DNA of 64,000 nucleotides from assembly GCA_965199165.1 (NCBI GenBank), contig OZ240681.1, forward strand, positions 248,001-312,000. The letters are read 5' to 3'. Shown here piece by piece: positions 1 through 9,198 of the stretch. Position numbers and translations under genes: made by a program. The notes beneath the pieces were generated by a model. It worked only from the letters and a program-made list of their open reading frames with translations, searched no databases and was not told the DNA's origin. The number at the start of each line of letters is the position of its first letter. The first letter of the stretch is position 1. This DNA comes from LMUY01 sp965199165 (GTDB lineage: Bacteria; Pseudomonadota; Alphaproteobacteria; Acetobacterales; Acetobacteraceae).

Positions 1-361
1 GCCAATCGGCGCGGCGCCCGGGCGGGGCGGATGGGTCGGATGGCGCCGAAGGATGGCCCAGTTCCAGCTTGTAGTAGTTGAACAGGCGGACAGCGACGTT
101 GCTGCCGAGATATGTGTCGAGGCAGCTGTAGTCCTTGTAGGGATCAGGATTGACCGAGCAGTCGGCCGTCGGCGCGGTGGATGGCGGTGACGCGGCCGGG
201 CCGGCAGGCGAGGTGGCGGCAGGTTCCGACCGCTGGGCATGCACGCCCGGCCCAGCCACCAAGCCAACAGCAAGCACGGTCGTGGCAAGCAGCAACCGAG
301 TAAAGGACGCACCATCCCGCCCGCCATTTGCGTCGAGCAAGGCACGTGCACTGTTTTCCAC
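1..361 (-). CDS. secreted protein, N-terminal fragment (possible outer-membrane porin)
   Basis: The 5' end of a leftward gene that leaves the window. The frame opens at a GTG (361-359) just after an in-frame TAG. About 120 codons are visible. Residues ~20-45 form a signal peptide (RLLLATTVLAVGLVAGPG then VHAQ, signal peptidase I type), followed by a Pro/Ala/Ser linker. A conserved-looking segment follows with DYSCLDTYLGSNVAVRLFNY and, further on, YKLELGH. That segment resembles the start of large beta-barrel (BBP2/OmpL-like) porins of Acetobacteraceae and Bradyrhizobiaceae. This family guess is from memory and no barrel is in view. A TTG a few codons downstream is an alternative start. Confidence 0.55.
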   Translation of the reverse strand, partial: MENSARALLDANGGRDGASFTRLLLATTVLAVGLVAGPGVHAQRSEPAATSPAGPAASPPSTAPTADCSVNPDPYKDYSCLDTYLGSNVAVRLFNYYKLELGHPSAPSDPSAPPGRRADW

Positions 362-644
362 TTGAGGTCCAACCCTTCGAATACTGCGCTATTCTTCCGC
401 CGCGCAATCTGGCGACCGGACCGTAGCGAGAAGGGGCATATATTCTCCATATCGTTCGGAGATAACACGCGTAGGTCGGACCTGTGTGTTGCTCCTTGGC
501 AACAAACAGCACGCTTCAGGGGATGAACAAGTGTCATAGGCCCAGCCGACGAGACGCGGACAGGAGCGGACCGGTCGGGCTGTAAAGCGGGTTGTTTAGC
601 GCGCCGGTTCTTGGACGGACACTCGGAGCAGCGCCCGGCCAAGC

Positions 645-1049
645 TTAATCGCCGGAGGGTGCGCCCGTGCCGGATGAGGTGCTTGGAGCCTCCACCGAGT
701 ACCCTGTGCCGGCCAATCCGCCGGCGGGGGCCGTCGCGCCACTGGTCCCGGAGACGCCGCTGGTGATGGTGGCCGGCGCGTTGTGCGGCGAATTGCCGAA
801 ATTGCCGCCCGACAACGCGGCGGAGGCGTTGCCGGGACCCACTCCGGGAGTGCCGGGCGCCGTGGCGCCCGGCACCAGGCCGTTGGCGACCGGCCCGGCA
901 GGCAAGCTCGTCCCGCCCAACCCGGCTGCGCCAGTCGCGCCCACCCCGCCCAAGGCCGGCCCGGCAGCACCCCCCGCGCCACCAGCAGCGTGGGCCACTC
1001 CCAGGCTCAACCCGAAAGCCAAGACGGATAACGTGACGATGGTACGCAT
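645..1049 (-). CDS. small Gly/Ala-rich secreted protein
   Basis: A 134-residue protein of unknown function. The N-terminus (MRTIVTLSVLAFGLSLGVAH then AAG) is a clear Sec signal peptide. The rest is low-complexity Gly, Ala, Ser, Thr and Pro without Cys. I start it at the ATG 1049-1047, which has GGAG about nine bases upstream; a longer frame starting near 1190 would bury the signal peptide. It sits alone between two outer-membrane-type genes on the same strand, 159 bp after the porin stop codon. The composition suggests an unstructured surface or periplasmic protein, but no family is recognised. Confidence 0.6.
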   Translation of the reverse strand: MRTIVTLSVLAFGLSLGVAHAAGGAGGAAGPALGGVGATGAAGLGGTSLPAGPVANGLVPGATAPGTPGVGPGNASAALSGGNFGNSPHNAPATITSGVSGTSGATAPAGGLAGTGYSVEAPSTSSGTGAPSGD

Positions 1050-1208
1050 TATGCGGCTCCGATGCAGCAGACGGGCGCTGTCGTCATATGCAGGCGGCGG
1101 GCAAGTGGCCAACCGCCGCACGAACCATGTCATCGCCCGATGACCCAAACGGCCGTCGGTCCGAATGGTTCGAGGCGGGCGACGCGACACGGCAATCGGA
1201 CGGGCCTG

Positions 1209-2684
1209 TCAAAACTGGATGTGGAGGCGTTCGCCGATGATGTGGACCGGACCGCGGTCGCGGTTATAGGCTGGGTGGTTCACGAACTGGTAGTCTGCCG
1301 ACAGGTTGACGCCCTTGCGAAGGGCCACGTCGTACGACGCCTCGATGATCTGTTCGGGCCCGGCGTTCGTCAGCTTGCCATCCCCCACGAGGATGCCGAG
1401 GCCACCCTGCTCCAGATAGTCCTTCCGCGCCTTGCTGATGGTGTTCACCACGAAGGCGAGCCCGACGGTGTCGTCGGCGCGGCCCCACCGGTTGCCCGCC
1501 AGCGAAAGGCCGAGCGAAAGCGAACGGTCGATGTCGGTGAAGTCGTACGACTCGGTCCGGCCGTCATCCAAGCTGGCCCGTAGGAACACACCGAGGTCGT
1601 CGGTCACCTGCTGCTCGGCGTTCAGGCTTGCGCCGAGCTTGTTGTGGAGCTTGCGCGCCACCTCGGCATCCACGCTCGAGGCATCTGGATTGGCAGCGAA
1701 GAACGCCTCCAGCGCGGAGAACCGGCCGATGCGCGCGTGGGTGTCGAAGCCGAGCAGCTTCAGCTTGCCGGCTTCGCCCCATAGTTCATACCGCGCCTCG
1801 GCCTCGGCGACGGCCTGGAACTGCCGGCCCGGCCGGGTGTCGATATACTTGGAGTTGGGGGTGGCCGACCCCTGGAAATACCCGCCCCTGAGCGTCCACC
1901 GATCCTGGTACCACTCCCCCGTGGCGCCATAGGTATAGCCCCAGGCATCGGCGGCGTAGTCGAACGCGCCGGCATCCACCACGGCCCAGTTCAGGAAGTC
2001 GTTGCGGGGGTCGTGCGCGAACTTGTTGTTGTCGAACACGTCGACGACGCTGATCTTGCCCACGGTGAACACCAGCCGATTGGCCGCCTGCACCGTGCCA
2101 AGCTGGTTGAGGTCGGGGGAAACAGTCTGCACCTCGCCACCCAAGTCGATGGTCTGGCGCAGGAAGGCGCGCTGCAGCCGCACATAGGGGGTGGGCTGGC
2201 CGATCTTGTATGCCTCGGCACTGGAAAACCCGGCGAGGCCGAGGGTGTTGCTGAGGCCGAAGCCCTGGTCCACCTCGGGGTTGACCCAGACCTCGGCACC
2301 CTGCCAGGGGCGAAAGCCGCCATACAGGGTCACGTCCCACGTCTCGTCACCCCGCCGCCCCGGGTCCAGGCTGTTCGGGCCCTGATAGGCGGAATGGAAG
2401 CCGGGATGGAACTGGTCGACGAACGTGGTTTGGCCATGGAGCGCCCAGTCTTCGATCGCCGGAACCTCGTTCGGCGCGGTGGCCGCGACTGACACGTCCG
2501 TCGTCGGGGTTTGTCCGTCGCCCGCCCCGGCGCCACCGGCTGGCGCTTGCTGCCCTCCCTCCGGAACGGCTGCCGGAGCGGCTGCGGACACGGGCGGCAA
2601 GTCCGCGACCACGCCGAAGGTCAGGGCCGCGGCGGCTACCGCAAGGTGGCGCAGCCGGGCGCCGAGGTCAGCTTGCGTCGCCAT
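1209..2684 (-). CDS. OprB-like carbohydrate-selective porin
   Basis: A 491-residue outer-membrane protein of the OprB (carbohydrate-selective porin) type, expected to let sugars or other small solutes cross the outer membrane. It has an N-terminal signal segment (LAVAAAALTFGVVADLPP), then a Pro/Gly/Ala-rich stretch. The barrel region follows with many alternating aromatic strands, for example FVDQFHPGFHSAYQG and the charged turn LDPGRRGDETWDV. It ends in HIQF, the terminal Phe typical of porins. I prefer the ATG at 2684 (GAGG just upstream) over a start at 2729. It lies 192 bp downstream of the RND efflux operon on the same strand. The natural substrate is unknown. Confidence 0.75.
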   Translation of the reverse strand: MATQADLGARLRHLAVAAAALTFGVVADLPPVSAAAPAAVPEGGQQAPAGGAGAGDGQTPTTDVSVAATAPNEVPAIEDWALHGQTTFVDQFHPGFHSAYQGPNSLDPGRRGDETWDVTLYGGFRPWQGAEVWVNPEVDQGFGLSNTLGLAGFSSAEAYKIGQPTPYVRLQRAFLRQTIDLGGEVQTVSPDLNQLGTVQAANRLVFTVGKISVVDVFDNNKFAHDPRNDFLNWAVVDAGAFDYAADAWGYTYGATGEWYQDRWTLRGGYFQGSATPNSKYIDTRPGRQFQAVAEAEARYELWGEAGKLKLLGFDTHARIGRFSALEAFFAANPDASSVDAEVARKLHNKLGASLNAEQQVTDDLGVFLRASLDDGRTESYDFTDIDRSLSLGLSLAGNRWGRADDTVGLAFVVNTISKARKDYLEQGGLGILVGDGKLTNAGPEQIIEASYDVALRKGVNLSADYQFVNHPAYNRDRGPVHIIGERLHIQF

Positions 2685-2876
2685 CGGCCGCCTCGCGATC
2701 GAAATCCGGTTACGGCCATGTCCCGCCACGACGGTTTCTTACCCAGGAACGCCCGCGCAAGGCAAACCTCGTTGGCTGCCGCTCGGGCATGACCTCTTCG
2801 ATCAGGCCCGGCTCGACTGGGGATGGAGCCGCTCCATGCGGCGTCGGGACGCGACCGCGATCGGTCGGATGCTGGC

Positions 2877-4397
2877 CTAGCCGCCGCGCAGCCCGAGCAA
2901 GCTGAGCACGTCGTCGCCGTGGATGTCGCGCACCTGCACGTCGTCGCGGTGCCACCAGCCACCGCCCAGGGCCTGGAACAAGGCCGCGGTGTCGGCCAGC
3001 CGGGCGGCCTGCGACTGGATCAGGGTAAGCCGCGCCTGCAGGTCGGTCTGCTCCGCGTTCAGCAAACCCAGATAGGTGATCTGGCCAAGCCGCAGCTGAT
3101 CGCGCGTGATGGCCAAGGTCGCGGCCGAGGCACGCGCGGCCGTGACGGCGACGCGGACGGCCTCGGCATCGGTCTGCAATCCGCGCAGCGCATCGGCCAC
3201 GTTCTGGAACGCGTCGATGACGGTGCTGCGGTATTGCGCGGCTGCCTGCTCGAACGCGGCCCGGGCGGCACGCTCGCGATGCAGCAGGATGCCGCCGTCG
3301 AACAACGGTTGCGTCAGGCTCGCCGCGATGGTGAAGAAGCCGTCGCCGGGGGTGAAGAGCTGCCCGATCTGGACGGCCTGGCTGCCGCCCTGCCCGCTCA
3401 GGTTCAGGAGGGGGAGCCGGTTGGCGACGGCGACGCCGATCAAGGCGCTGGCCGAGTGCAGGTTCTCCTCGGCCTGTTTGATGTCGGGCCGCTGCTCCAC
3501 CAGCTTGGACGGGAGGCTGACAGGCAGCTCGTCCGGCAGGTGCAACGTGGCGAGCGTGAACGTCTCGGGGATGGCGTCGCTCGGCAGGCGGCCGCTGAGC
3601 GCGGCGAGCTGGTCCCGCTGCTGGGCCAGTTGCTTGATCAAGGGCGGCAGCGTCGCTTCCGCCTGGGCCACTGCGGCCTCCTGCGCCAGGACGTCGACCC
3701 CGGCGATGCCGCCGAGCGACAGTTGCTTGCGGAGGATGCCGAGCAGCTCGCGTTCGATCCGCACGATCTCCCCGGTCGTCTCGATCTGGGCGCGGAGCGA
3801 GGCCTCGTTGATCGCCGCAAGGGCGAGGTTGGAGGTCAACGTCAGGTAGGTCGCTTCGAGCTGGAAGCGCTGGACCTCGGCCAAGGCCACGAGGGACTCC
3901 ACCTGGCGGCGGTTGAGCCCGAAGACGTCCGGATTGTAGCTCACGCTGAGCTGGGCCGTGTAGAGGGAGTAGTAGGGGCTGCCGGACTGGACCGCGGGCG
4001 TCAGGCTGCCGGTGGCCGTCTTGTTCCGGCTCGGCGTGAAGTTGCCGTTGAGGCTCGGGAAGTAGTTGCCTTCCTGGGCGTAGACGTTCTCCCGGGCCTG
4101 TTTCAGCGAGGCCTGGGCTGCCACGAGGTCCTGGTTGGCCAGCAAGGCCCGGGTGATGACGTCGTTCAACGCCTTGCTGTGGAACAGCTCCCACCAGGCG
4201 CCGGGCAGGTCCAGGTCCGGCACCAGCCGCTGCGACGGGTTGGCGGCACCTTGGTCGGAGACGAGGAGGACAGGCAGCTTCTCGGGCGTGTAGCCCGTCA
4301 CGTCGGGCGCAGGCGGTTTCTTGAAGTCGGGGCCGACGGCGCAGCCTGCCAAGGCGATGGCAGCCAGGATCGCCGGCGCCGTCCTGACGCATCTCAT
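2877..4397 (-). CDS. RND efflux outer-membrane factor lipoprotein (NodT family)
   Basis: A 506-residue TolC-like outer-membrane channel that completes the tripartite pump encoded upstream. Residues 16-19 form a lipobox (L-A-G-C), so Cys19 should be lipidated, as in NodT/OprM proteins. The start GCAVGPDFKKPP is the classical opening of the family. Two long helical repeats with Gln/Ala/Leu-rich coiled-coil character follow. Its ATG overlaps the stop of the RND permease gene by 4 nt (ATGA), so the two are translationally coupled. The length is normal for the family. Confidence 0.9.
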   Translation of the reverse strand: MRCVRTAPAILAAIALAGCAVGPDFKKPPAPDVTGYTPEKLPVLLVSDQGAANPSQRLVPDLDLPGAWWELFHSKALNDVITRALLANQDLVAAQASLKQARENVYAQEGNYFPSLNGNFTPSRNKTATGSLTPAVQSGSPYYSLYTAQLSVSYNPDVFGLNRRQVESLVALAEVQRFQLEATYLTLTSNLALAAINEASLRAQIETTGEIVRIERELLGILRKQLSLGGIAGVDVLAQEAAVAQAEATLPPLIKQLAQQRDQLAALSGRLPSDAIPETFTLATLHLPDELPVSLPSKLVEQRPDIKQAEENLHSASALIGVAVANRLPLLNLSGQGGSQAVQIGQLFTPGDGFFTIAASLTQPLFDGGILLHRERAARAAFEQAAAQYRSTVIDAFQNVADALRGLQTDAEAVRVAVTAARASAATLAITRDQLRLGQITYLGLLNAEQTDLQARLTLIQSQAARLADTAALFQALGGGWWHRDDVQVRDIHGDDVLSLLGLRGG

Positions 4398-7300
4398 TCG
4401 GCGGGCTCGAGCAACGGGTCATCCCCTTCCTGGCTGACCCGGCGGGAAAACAGGTCCAACAACACGGGCAGCACGGTCAGGATGAGGACGGGCGCGAGCA
4501 GGATGCCGCCGACGACCACCAGGGCAAGCGGCTTCTGCACCTGCGAGCCGATCCCGTTGGACACGGCCGCCGGCAGCAGGCCCACGGCGGCGACCACGCA
4601 GGTCATCGTCACGGGACGCATCTGCACCAGGCAGGTGCGGACGATGGCTTCGGCACGCTCCATCCCGGTGGTGATCATCCGGTTGTAGTAGGTGACGACC
4701 AGGATGCCATCCATGGCGGAAATCCCGAACAACGCCACGAAACCGATCGCGGCGGACACGCTGAACGGCGTGCCCGTCACGAACAGCGCCACGATGCCGC
4801 CGATCAACGCCATCGGGATCACGCTCACGGCCAGCAGCATGTCCACCAGCGAGGCGAAGTTAATGTAGAGCAGGAAGCAGATCAGCAGGATGCTGAGGGG
4901 GACGACGACCTCGAGCCGGTTGAGCGCCTCCTGCAGGTTGCCGAACTCGCCGACCCATTCCGTGTGGTAGCCGCCGGGCATGCGGACCTGGTCGGCGATG
5001 CGCTGCTGGGCCTCCAGAACGGTGGTGCCGAGGTCGCGGCCGCGCACGCTGAACTTGATCGGGATGTAGCGCTCCTGCTGCTCGCGGTAGATGAAGGACG
5101 CGCCGGAGGTCAGCCGGATGTCGGCCACGTCGCCGAGCGGGATCTGCACGACGCCGCCATTCGGGTTGGTGGCGCCGATCATGATGTGCTTGATCGAATC
5201 GAGGTCCTGCCTGAAGTGGGACGACAGGCGGACGATGATCGGGAAGTTCCGGTCGCTGCCGTCCTCGTAGAGGTTGCCGGCAGCCTGGCCGCCGACAGCC
5301 GCCTGCACCGTGGCGTTCACGTCGCCGGGCGCCAGGCCGTAGCGTGCAGCCCGCGTCCGATCGACGTCGATCCGCACCGTCGGCTGGCCCAGCGAACTCA
5401 GCACCGCGAGGTCGGCGATGCCGGGGATGGACGCCATGACGTCCTTCATCTTGTTGGCGGTGCGTTCGAGCACCTCCAGGTCACCGCCGTACAGCTTGAC
5501 CGAGTTCTCGCCCTTCACGCCGGAGGCGGCCTCCTCGACGTTGTCCTCGATGTATTGCGAGAAGTTCAGGTCGATGCCGGGATAGAGGTCCTGGAGCTTG
5601 GCCGTCATGTCCGCCGTCAGCGTCTCCTTGTCCACGCCGGCGGGCCAGGTGTCGAACGGCTTGAGCGGAACGAAGAACTCGGCGTTGAAGAAGCCGGTCG
5701 CGTCCGTGCCGTCATCCGGCCGGCCATGTTGCGATATGACCGTGACGACCTCCGGGTAGCTTTTCAGCACCCGGCGGATCCCGTCGACATAGGGGCTGCC
5801 TGCCTCCAGCGAGATGGATGTCGGCATCGTCGCCCGGATCCAGAGGTTGCCCTCTTCCAGCTTGGGCAGGAACTCCAATCCCAGGCTGCTGACCGCCACG
5901 CCGCCGAACGCGAGCATGAGCACCATCACGCCCAGCGTCAGGATCCGGTTGGCCAGGGCAAAGCGGACCAGGGGTGCATAGACATGGTGCAGGCCACGCA
6001 CCAGGAACGTCTCACGCTCCTCCACCTTGGCCGGGAGCAGGAGCGCCGAGAGGGCGGGCGTGACGGTAAAGGTCGCGATCAGCCCGCCCGCAATGGCATA
6101 GGCGTAGGTCTTCGCCATCGGGCCGAAGATATGGCCCTCGATCCCGCTCATCGTGAACAGCGGGAGGAACGCGGCCATGATGATCAGGGCGGAGAACAGG
6201 ATGCCCTGGCCGACCTCGATGGATGCGTGGGCGATGACGGCGAGCTTGCCCCGGAGCTCCCCGCTGGAGCGGGATTGGTGGACCCGCGGCGATCGGACGA
6301 ACCGGTCACCCGTCGGCTGCGACAGCCGGCGGAAGATGTTCTCCATCATGATCACGCTGGCATCGACGATCAGGCCGAAGTCGATGGCGCCGACGGAGAG
6401 GAGGTTGGCCGACTCGCCGCGCAGGAGCAGCAGCCCGATGGCGAAGGCGAGCGCGAACGGGATCGTCGCCGCGACGATGATCGCGCTGCGCAGGTCGCCC
6501 AGGAACAGCAGCTGCAGGACGAAGATCAGCACGATGCCTTCGACCATGTTGTGCAGCACGGTATGAGTGGTCACCTTGATGAGGTCGGACCGGTCGTAGA
6601 TCGGGATGATGCGCACGCCGGGCGGCAGGATCCCCGTCGTGTTGATCCGCTCGATCTCGGCCTCCACGCGCTGGATGGTGGGCGTGCTCTGCTCGCCGCG
6701 CCGCATCAGCACGATGCCCTGCACGATGTCGTCGCTGTCGTCCTGCCCGGCGATGCCGAGCCGCGGCTGGTTGTCCGTGCTCACCGTCGCCACGTCCGAC
6801 ACCAGGATCGGCGTGCCGTTGTTGGACGCCAGCATGGTATTGCGGATGTCGTCCAGCGAGTGGATCAGCCCGATGCTGCGCACCACGGCCGACTGGGCGG
6901 AGAACTCGACGGTCTGGCCACCCACGTTGACGTTCGCGTTGTTCAGCGCCGTCAGCACCTGCGGGACGGTCAACCCGTAATGGACGAGCTTGTCCTGGTC
7001 GATCGATACCGCGAACGTCTTGGTCTTGCCGCCCCAGCCGTTGACGTCGGCCACGCCGGGCACCGCCTTGAAGCGGCGCTCGAGCATCCAGTCCTCGATG
7101 GTCTTCAGGTCCGTCACGGAGTAGCCGGGCGGCCCGACCACGCGGTAGCGCATGATCTCCCCGACCGGACTCTCCGGCGAGATCTGCGGTTGCGCGCCGT
7201 TCGGCAAGGGCGGCAGCTGGGACAGGCGGTTGATGACCCGCTGCTCCGCCTCCTCGTAGGTGAAGTCGTAGGTGAACTGCACCTTGGTGTCCGACAGGCC

Positions 7301-7561
7301 GAACAGCGAGATCGTCCGGATCGCGGTCACGTGCGGGATGCCCGCCATCTGGATTTCGATGGGGATGGTGATGTTGCGCTCGATCTCCTCGGCCGACTGC
7401 CCGGTGTTCTGCGTGACGATGTCGACCAGCGGCGGAACCGGGTCCGGATACGCCTCGATGTTCAGCTCCAGGAATGCGACACCGCCGCCGGCGAAGACGA
7501 GCAGGAGCATGACGAGCATCAGCACGCGCTGCTTGAGCGCGAAGGTGACGAGCGCGTTCAT
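4394..7561 (-). CDS. heavy-metal-type RND efflux permease (CzcA/CusA family)
   Basis: A 1055-residue inner-membrane proton-driven pump. The N-terminal helix (ALKQRVLMLVMLLLVFAGGG) is followed by a periplasmic porter domain. The helix-4 motif GAIDFGLIVDASVIMMEN matches the DFGxxxD signature of the heavy-metal (HME) branch rather than the drug branch. A second half repeats the fold, with VSVIPMALIGGIVALF and GISAMDGILVVTYYN. It lies between its adaptor (3 bp upstream) and its outer-membrane factor (ATGA overlap). The metal cannot be told from sequence: Co/Zn/Cd, Ni or Cu/Ag are all possible, and no Met-rich CusB-like or CusF gene is nearby. Confidence 0.9.
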   Translation of the reverse strand: MNALVTFALKQRVLMLVMLLLVFAGGGVAFLELNIEAYPDPVPPLVDIVTQNTGQSAEEIERNITIPIEIQMAGIPHVTAIRTISLFGLSDTKVQFTYDFTYEEAEQRVINRLSQLPPLPNGAQPQISPESPVGEIMRYRVVGPPGYSVTDLKTIEDWMLERRFKAVPGVADVNGWGGKTKTFAVSIDQDKLVHYGLTVPQVLTALNNANVNVGGQTVEFSAQSAVVRSIGLIHSLDDIRNTMLASNNGTPILVSDVATVSTDNQPRLGIAGQDDSDDIVQGIVLMRRGEQSTPTIQRVEAEIERINTTGILPPGVRIIPIYDRSDLIKVTTHTVLHNMVEGIVLIFVLQLLFLGDLRSAIIVAATIPFALAFAIGLLLLRGESANLLSVGAIDFGLIVDASVIMMENIFRRLSQPTGDRFVRSPRVHQSRSSGELRGKLAVIAHASIEVGQGILFSALIIMAAFLPLFTMSGIEGHIFGPMAKTYAYAIAGGLIATFTVTPALSALLLPAKVEERETFLVRGLHHVYAPLVRFALANRILTLGVMVLMLAFGGVAVSSLGLEFLPKLEEGNLWIRATMPTSISLEAGSPYVDGIRRVLKSYPEVVTVISQHGRPDDGTDATGFFNAEFFVPLKPFDTWPAGVDKETLTADMTAKLQDLYPGIDLNFSQYIEDNVEEAASGVKGENSVKLYGGDLEVLERTANKMKDVMASIPGIADLAVLSSLGQPTVRIDVDRTRAARYGLAPGDVNATVQAAVGGQAAGNLYEDGSDRNFPIIVRLSSHFRQDLDSIKHIMIGATNPNGGVVQIPLGDVADIRLTSGASFIYREQQERYIPIKFSVRGRDLGTTVLEAQQRIADQVRMPGGYHTEWVGEFGNLQEALNRLEVVVPLSILLICFLLYINFASLVDMLLAVSVIPMALIGGIVALFVTGTPFSVSAAIGFVALFGISAMDGILVVTYYNRMITTGMERAEAIVRTCLVQMRPVTMTCVVAAVGLLPAAVSNGIGSQVQKPLALVVVGGILLAPVLILTVLPVLLDLFSRRVSQEGDDPLLEPAE

Positions 7562-7564
7562 GCC

Positions 7565-8860
7565 TCAGCCAGCCTCGGCCGCCCGGTCGATGAACAGCGA
7601 GCCGCTGGTGACGACCTTGTCGCCGGGCTTGAGGCCGTCGAGGATCTCGACCAGACCGGAGTCGCTGCGGCCGACCTTGACCTGGCGGATGGAGAGGGTC
7701 TTGTCCGGCCCGACAAGCCACACATGCGCCCCATCCGGATCGTAGACGATCGCCTGCTCCGGCACCGCAGCGGCCTGGGTCGACTGGCCGGTGATGATGC
7801 GGAACGTGGCGAACATCTCCGGCTTGAGCAGCCCGTCGGGGTTGGTGATCTCCGCATGGATGGGCAGGCGGTGCGTCGTCGTGTCGATGCTGGCGGACAC
7901 GAAGGTGACCTGCGCGTTGAACACCTTGTCCGGGAACGCCAGCACGTGGACCTCCACCGCGTCGCCGATATGGATCAGCGGGGCGTCGACCTCCCGCGCA
8001 TTGGCATCCAACCACACCACGGAGGTGTCGGCGATGGTGAACACGGGGGTCGACCCGTTGTTCGACTGCGACACGATGTTCTGGCCGATCCCGACTTGGC
8101 GCTGCGTGACCGTGCCGCTGATCGGTGCGGCCACGATGGCCTCCGGACTGAAGCGCGTCGGATCACCGGTCGTCTCCATGGCCGCGATCTCGCGGTCGGC
8201 CTTGCCGAGGATGCGCAGGCGCGCCCTGACCGCGCCGAGCGCCACCTCGGCGGCGCTGAAGGTGCCGCGGGCATTGGTCAGGTCACTCTGGCTCTGCTGC
8301 CAGTCCTTCAACGAGCCGCCCTGCGCGAGGTAGAGTTCGTGCTGCCGCTTCTCCGTGGCGCCCGCCAGGGCCAGCTGGGCCTTCGCCGTCCGATCCGATC
8401 CGGCCGCGGATACGAGGTCGTTGGCCGCTTGCACGAACTCGGTGGCTTGGATCGAGACCAGAGGGTCGCCAGCGCGCACCTCTGCCCCGGTCCTGACGAA
8501 CAGCTTGGACACCCGGCCGGTGTAAGGCGAGAAGACCGGGACCGTCCGGTCATCGTCGATGGCGATCTTGCCGTCGGTGGTCTGCGCCGCAGAAAACGTC
8601 ACGGAACGGACATCGGCGATCTTGAAGCCGGCCCATTGCGCATCCGTCGGCTTGAAGCTCGACGACGTGGCCGGCGGAGTTGCCTGCGGCGGCTCGGACT
8701 TGGTGAAGAGGTTGCTCACCGCCAAATACGCCACGAGCAGCCCGGCGCCCACCGCGAGCGCTCCGATCTGAACAGGCCGGGAGAGGCGCCGCGGCCGGCG
8801 TGTCTGCGACACGTCCCGGGGCGCCCCGCTCTGTGGCAGCGGCGGGTCTATCGTATCCAT
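7565..8860 (-). CDS. RND efflux periplasmic adaptor (CzcB/CusB family)
   Basis: The membrane-fusion subunit of the efflux pump, about 431 residues from the ATG at 8860. A transmembrane anchor sits at residues ~30-48 (IGALAVGAGLLVAYLAVSNL). A lipoyl/barrel-sandwich half follows (DDRTVPVFSPYTGRVSKLFV), then a helical hairpin, the second lipoyl half (VAAPISGTVTQRQVGIGQNI) and a beta-barrel with GLLKPEMFATF. It is first in the operon, ending 3 bp before the permease start. The Shine-Dalgarno sequence before 8860 is weak; an in-frame extension to 8950 is open but looks non-homologous. Confidence 0.88.
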   Translation of the reverse strand: MDTIDPPLPQSGAPRDVSQTRRPRRLSRPVQIGALAVGAGLLVAYLAVSNLFTKSEPPQATPPATSSSFKPTDAQWAGFKIADVRSVTFSAAQTTDGKIAIDDDRTVPVFSPYTGRVSKLFVRTGAEVRAGDPLVSIQATEFVQAANDLVSAAGSDRTAKAQLALAGATEKRQHELYLAQGGSLKDWQQSQSDLTNARGTFSAAEVALGAVRARLRILGKADREIAAMETTGDPTRFSPEAIVAAPISGTVTQRQVGIGQNIVSQSNNGSTPVFTIADTSVVWLDANAREVDAPLIHIGDAVEVHVLAFPDKVFNAQVTFVSASIDTTTHRLPIHAEITNPDGLLKPEMFATFRIITGQSTQAAAVPEQAIVYDPDGAHVWLVGPDKTLSIRQVKVGRSDSGLVEILDGLKPGDKVVTSGSLFIDRAAEAG

Positions 8861-9198
8861 CTGATTACCAGCAGACCCTCGAATGGCAGGATGTTGAAGC
8901 GGCAGCCGACGATATTTCACCGAGGCTGAATGCGTTACTCGCCGATACAAAGCCCGGACAGAAACGCGACACGGTTTTACTACGAGAAGCGGCGCGTCGA
9001 CTCAAGCGCGACGCGTTGATCGGTGAACACTTGCAGCCATCCGTTTCGATGATTTCACACGGGACATCCCGCTTCCTGAGCCGGGCCATAGGTCCGAAAT
9101 GTGCATATAAATTCAATGTTCCTCCATCGTGGCCTCCGCAGCTGTGTCACTTGTACAACTGATCGACGGTATGGTCGAAGCAAGGCGGCAAGCGCGCG
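8861..9198. other. intergenic region with no convincing gene
   Basis: About 340 bp between the divergent RND operon and the DUF2252 gene, noticeably less GC-rich than its flanks around 9040-9180. Open frames exist on both strands, but none has a ribosome-binding site or a recognisable domain. It should contain the promoters of both flanking units. I could not identify a consensus promoter or operator pair with confidence. Confidence 0.5.

Noticed and set aside
4964..8929. Very long open frame on the + strand opposite the RND operon (over 1300 codons).
   Set aside because: It mirrors the efflux genes, is rich in Asp/Arg/Gly/His as expected of an antisense GC-rich shadow, and has no domain or ribosome site.
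8800..9162. Rightward frame starting inside the efflux adaptor gene and crossing the intergenic region.
   Set aside because: No ribosome site, starts antisense to a real gene, no recognisable domain.
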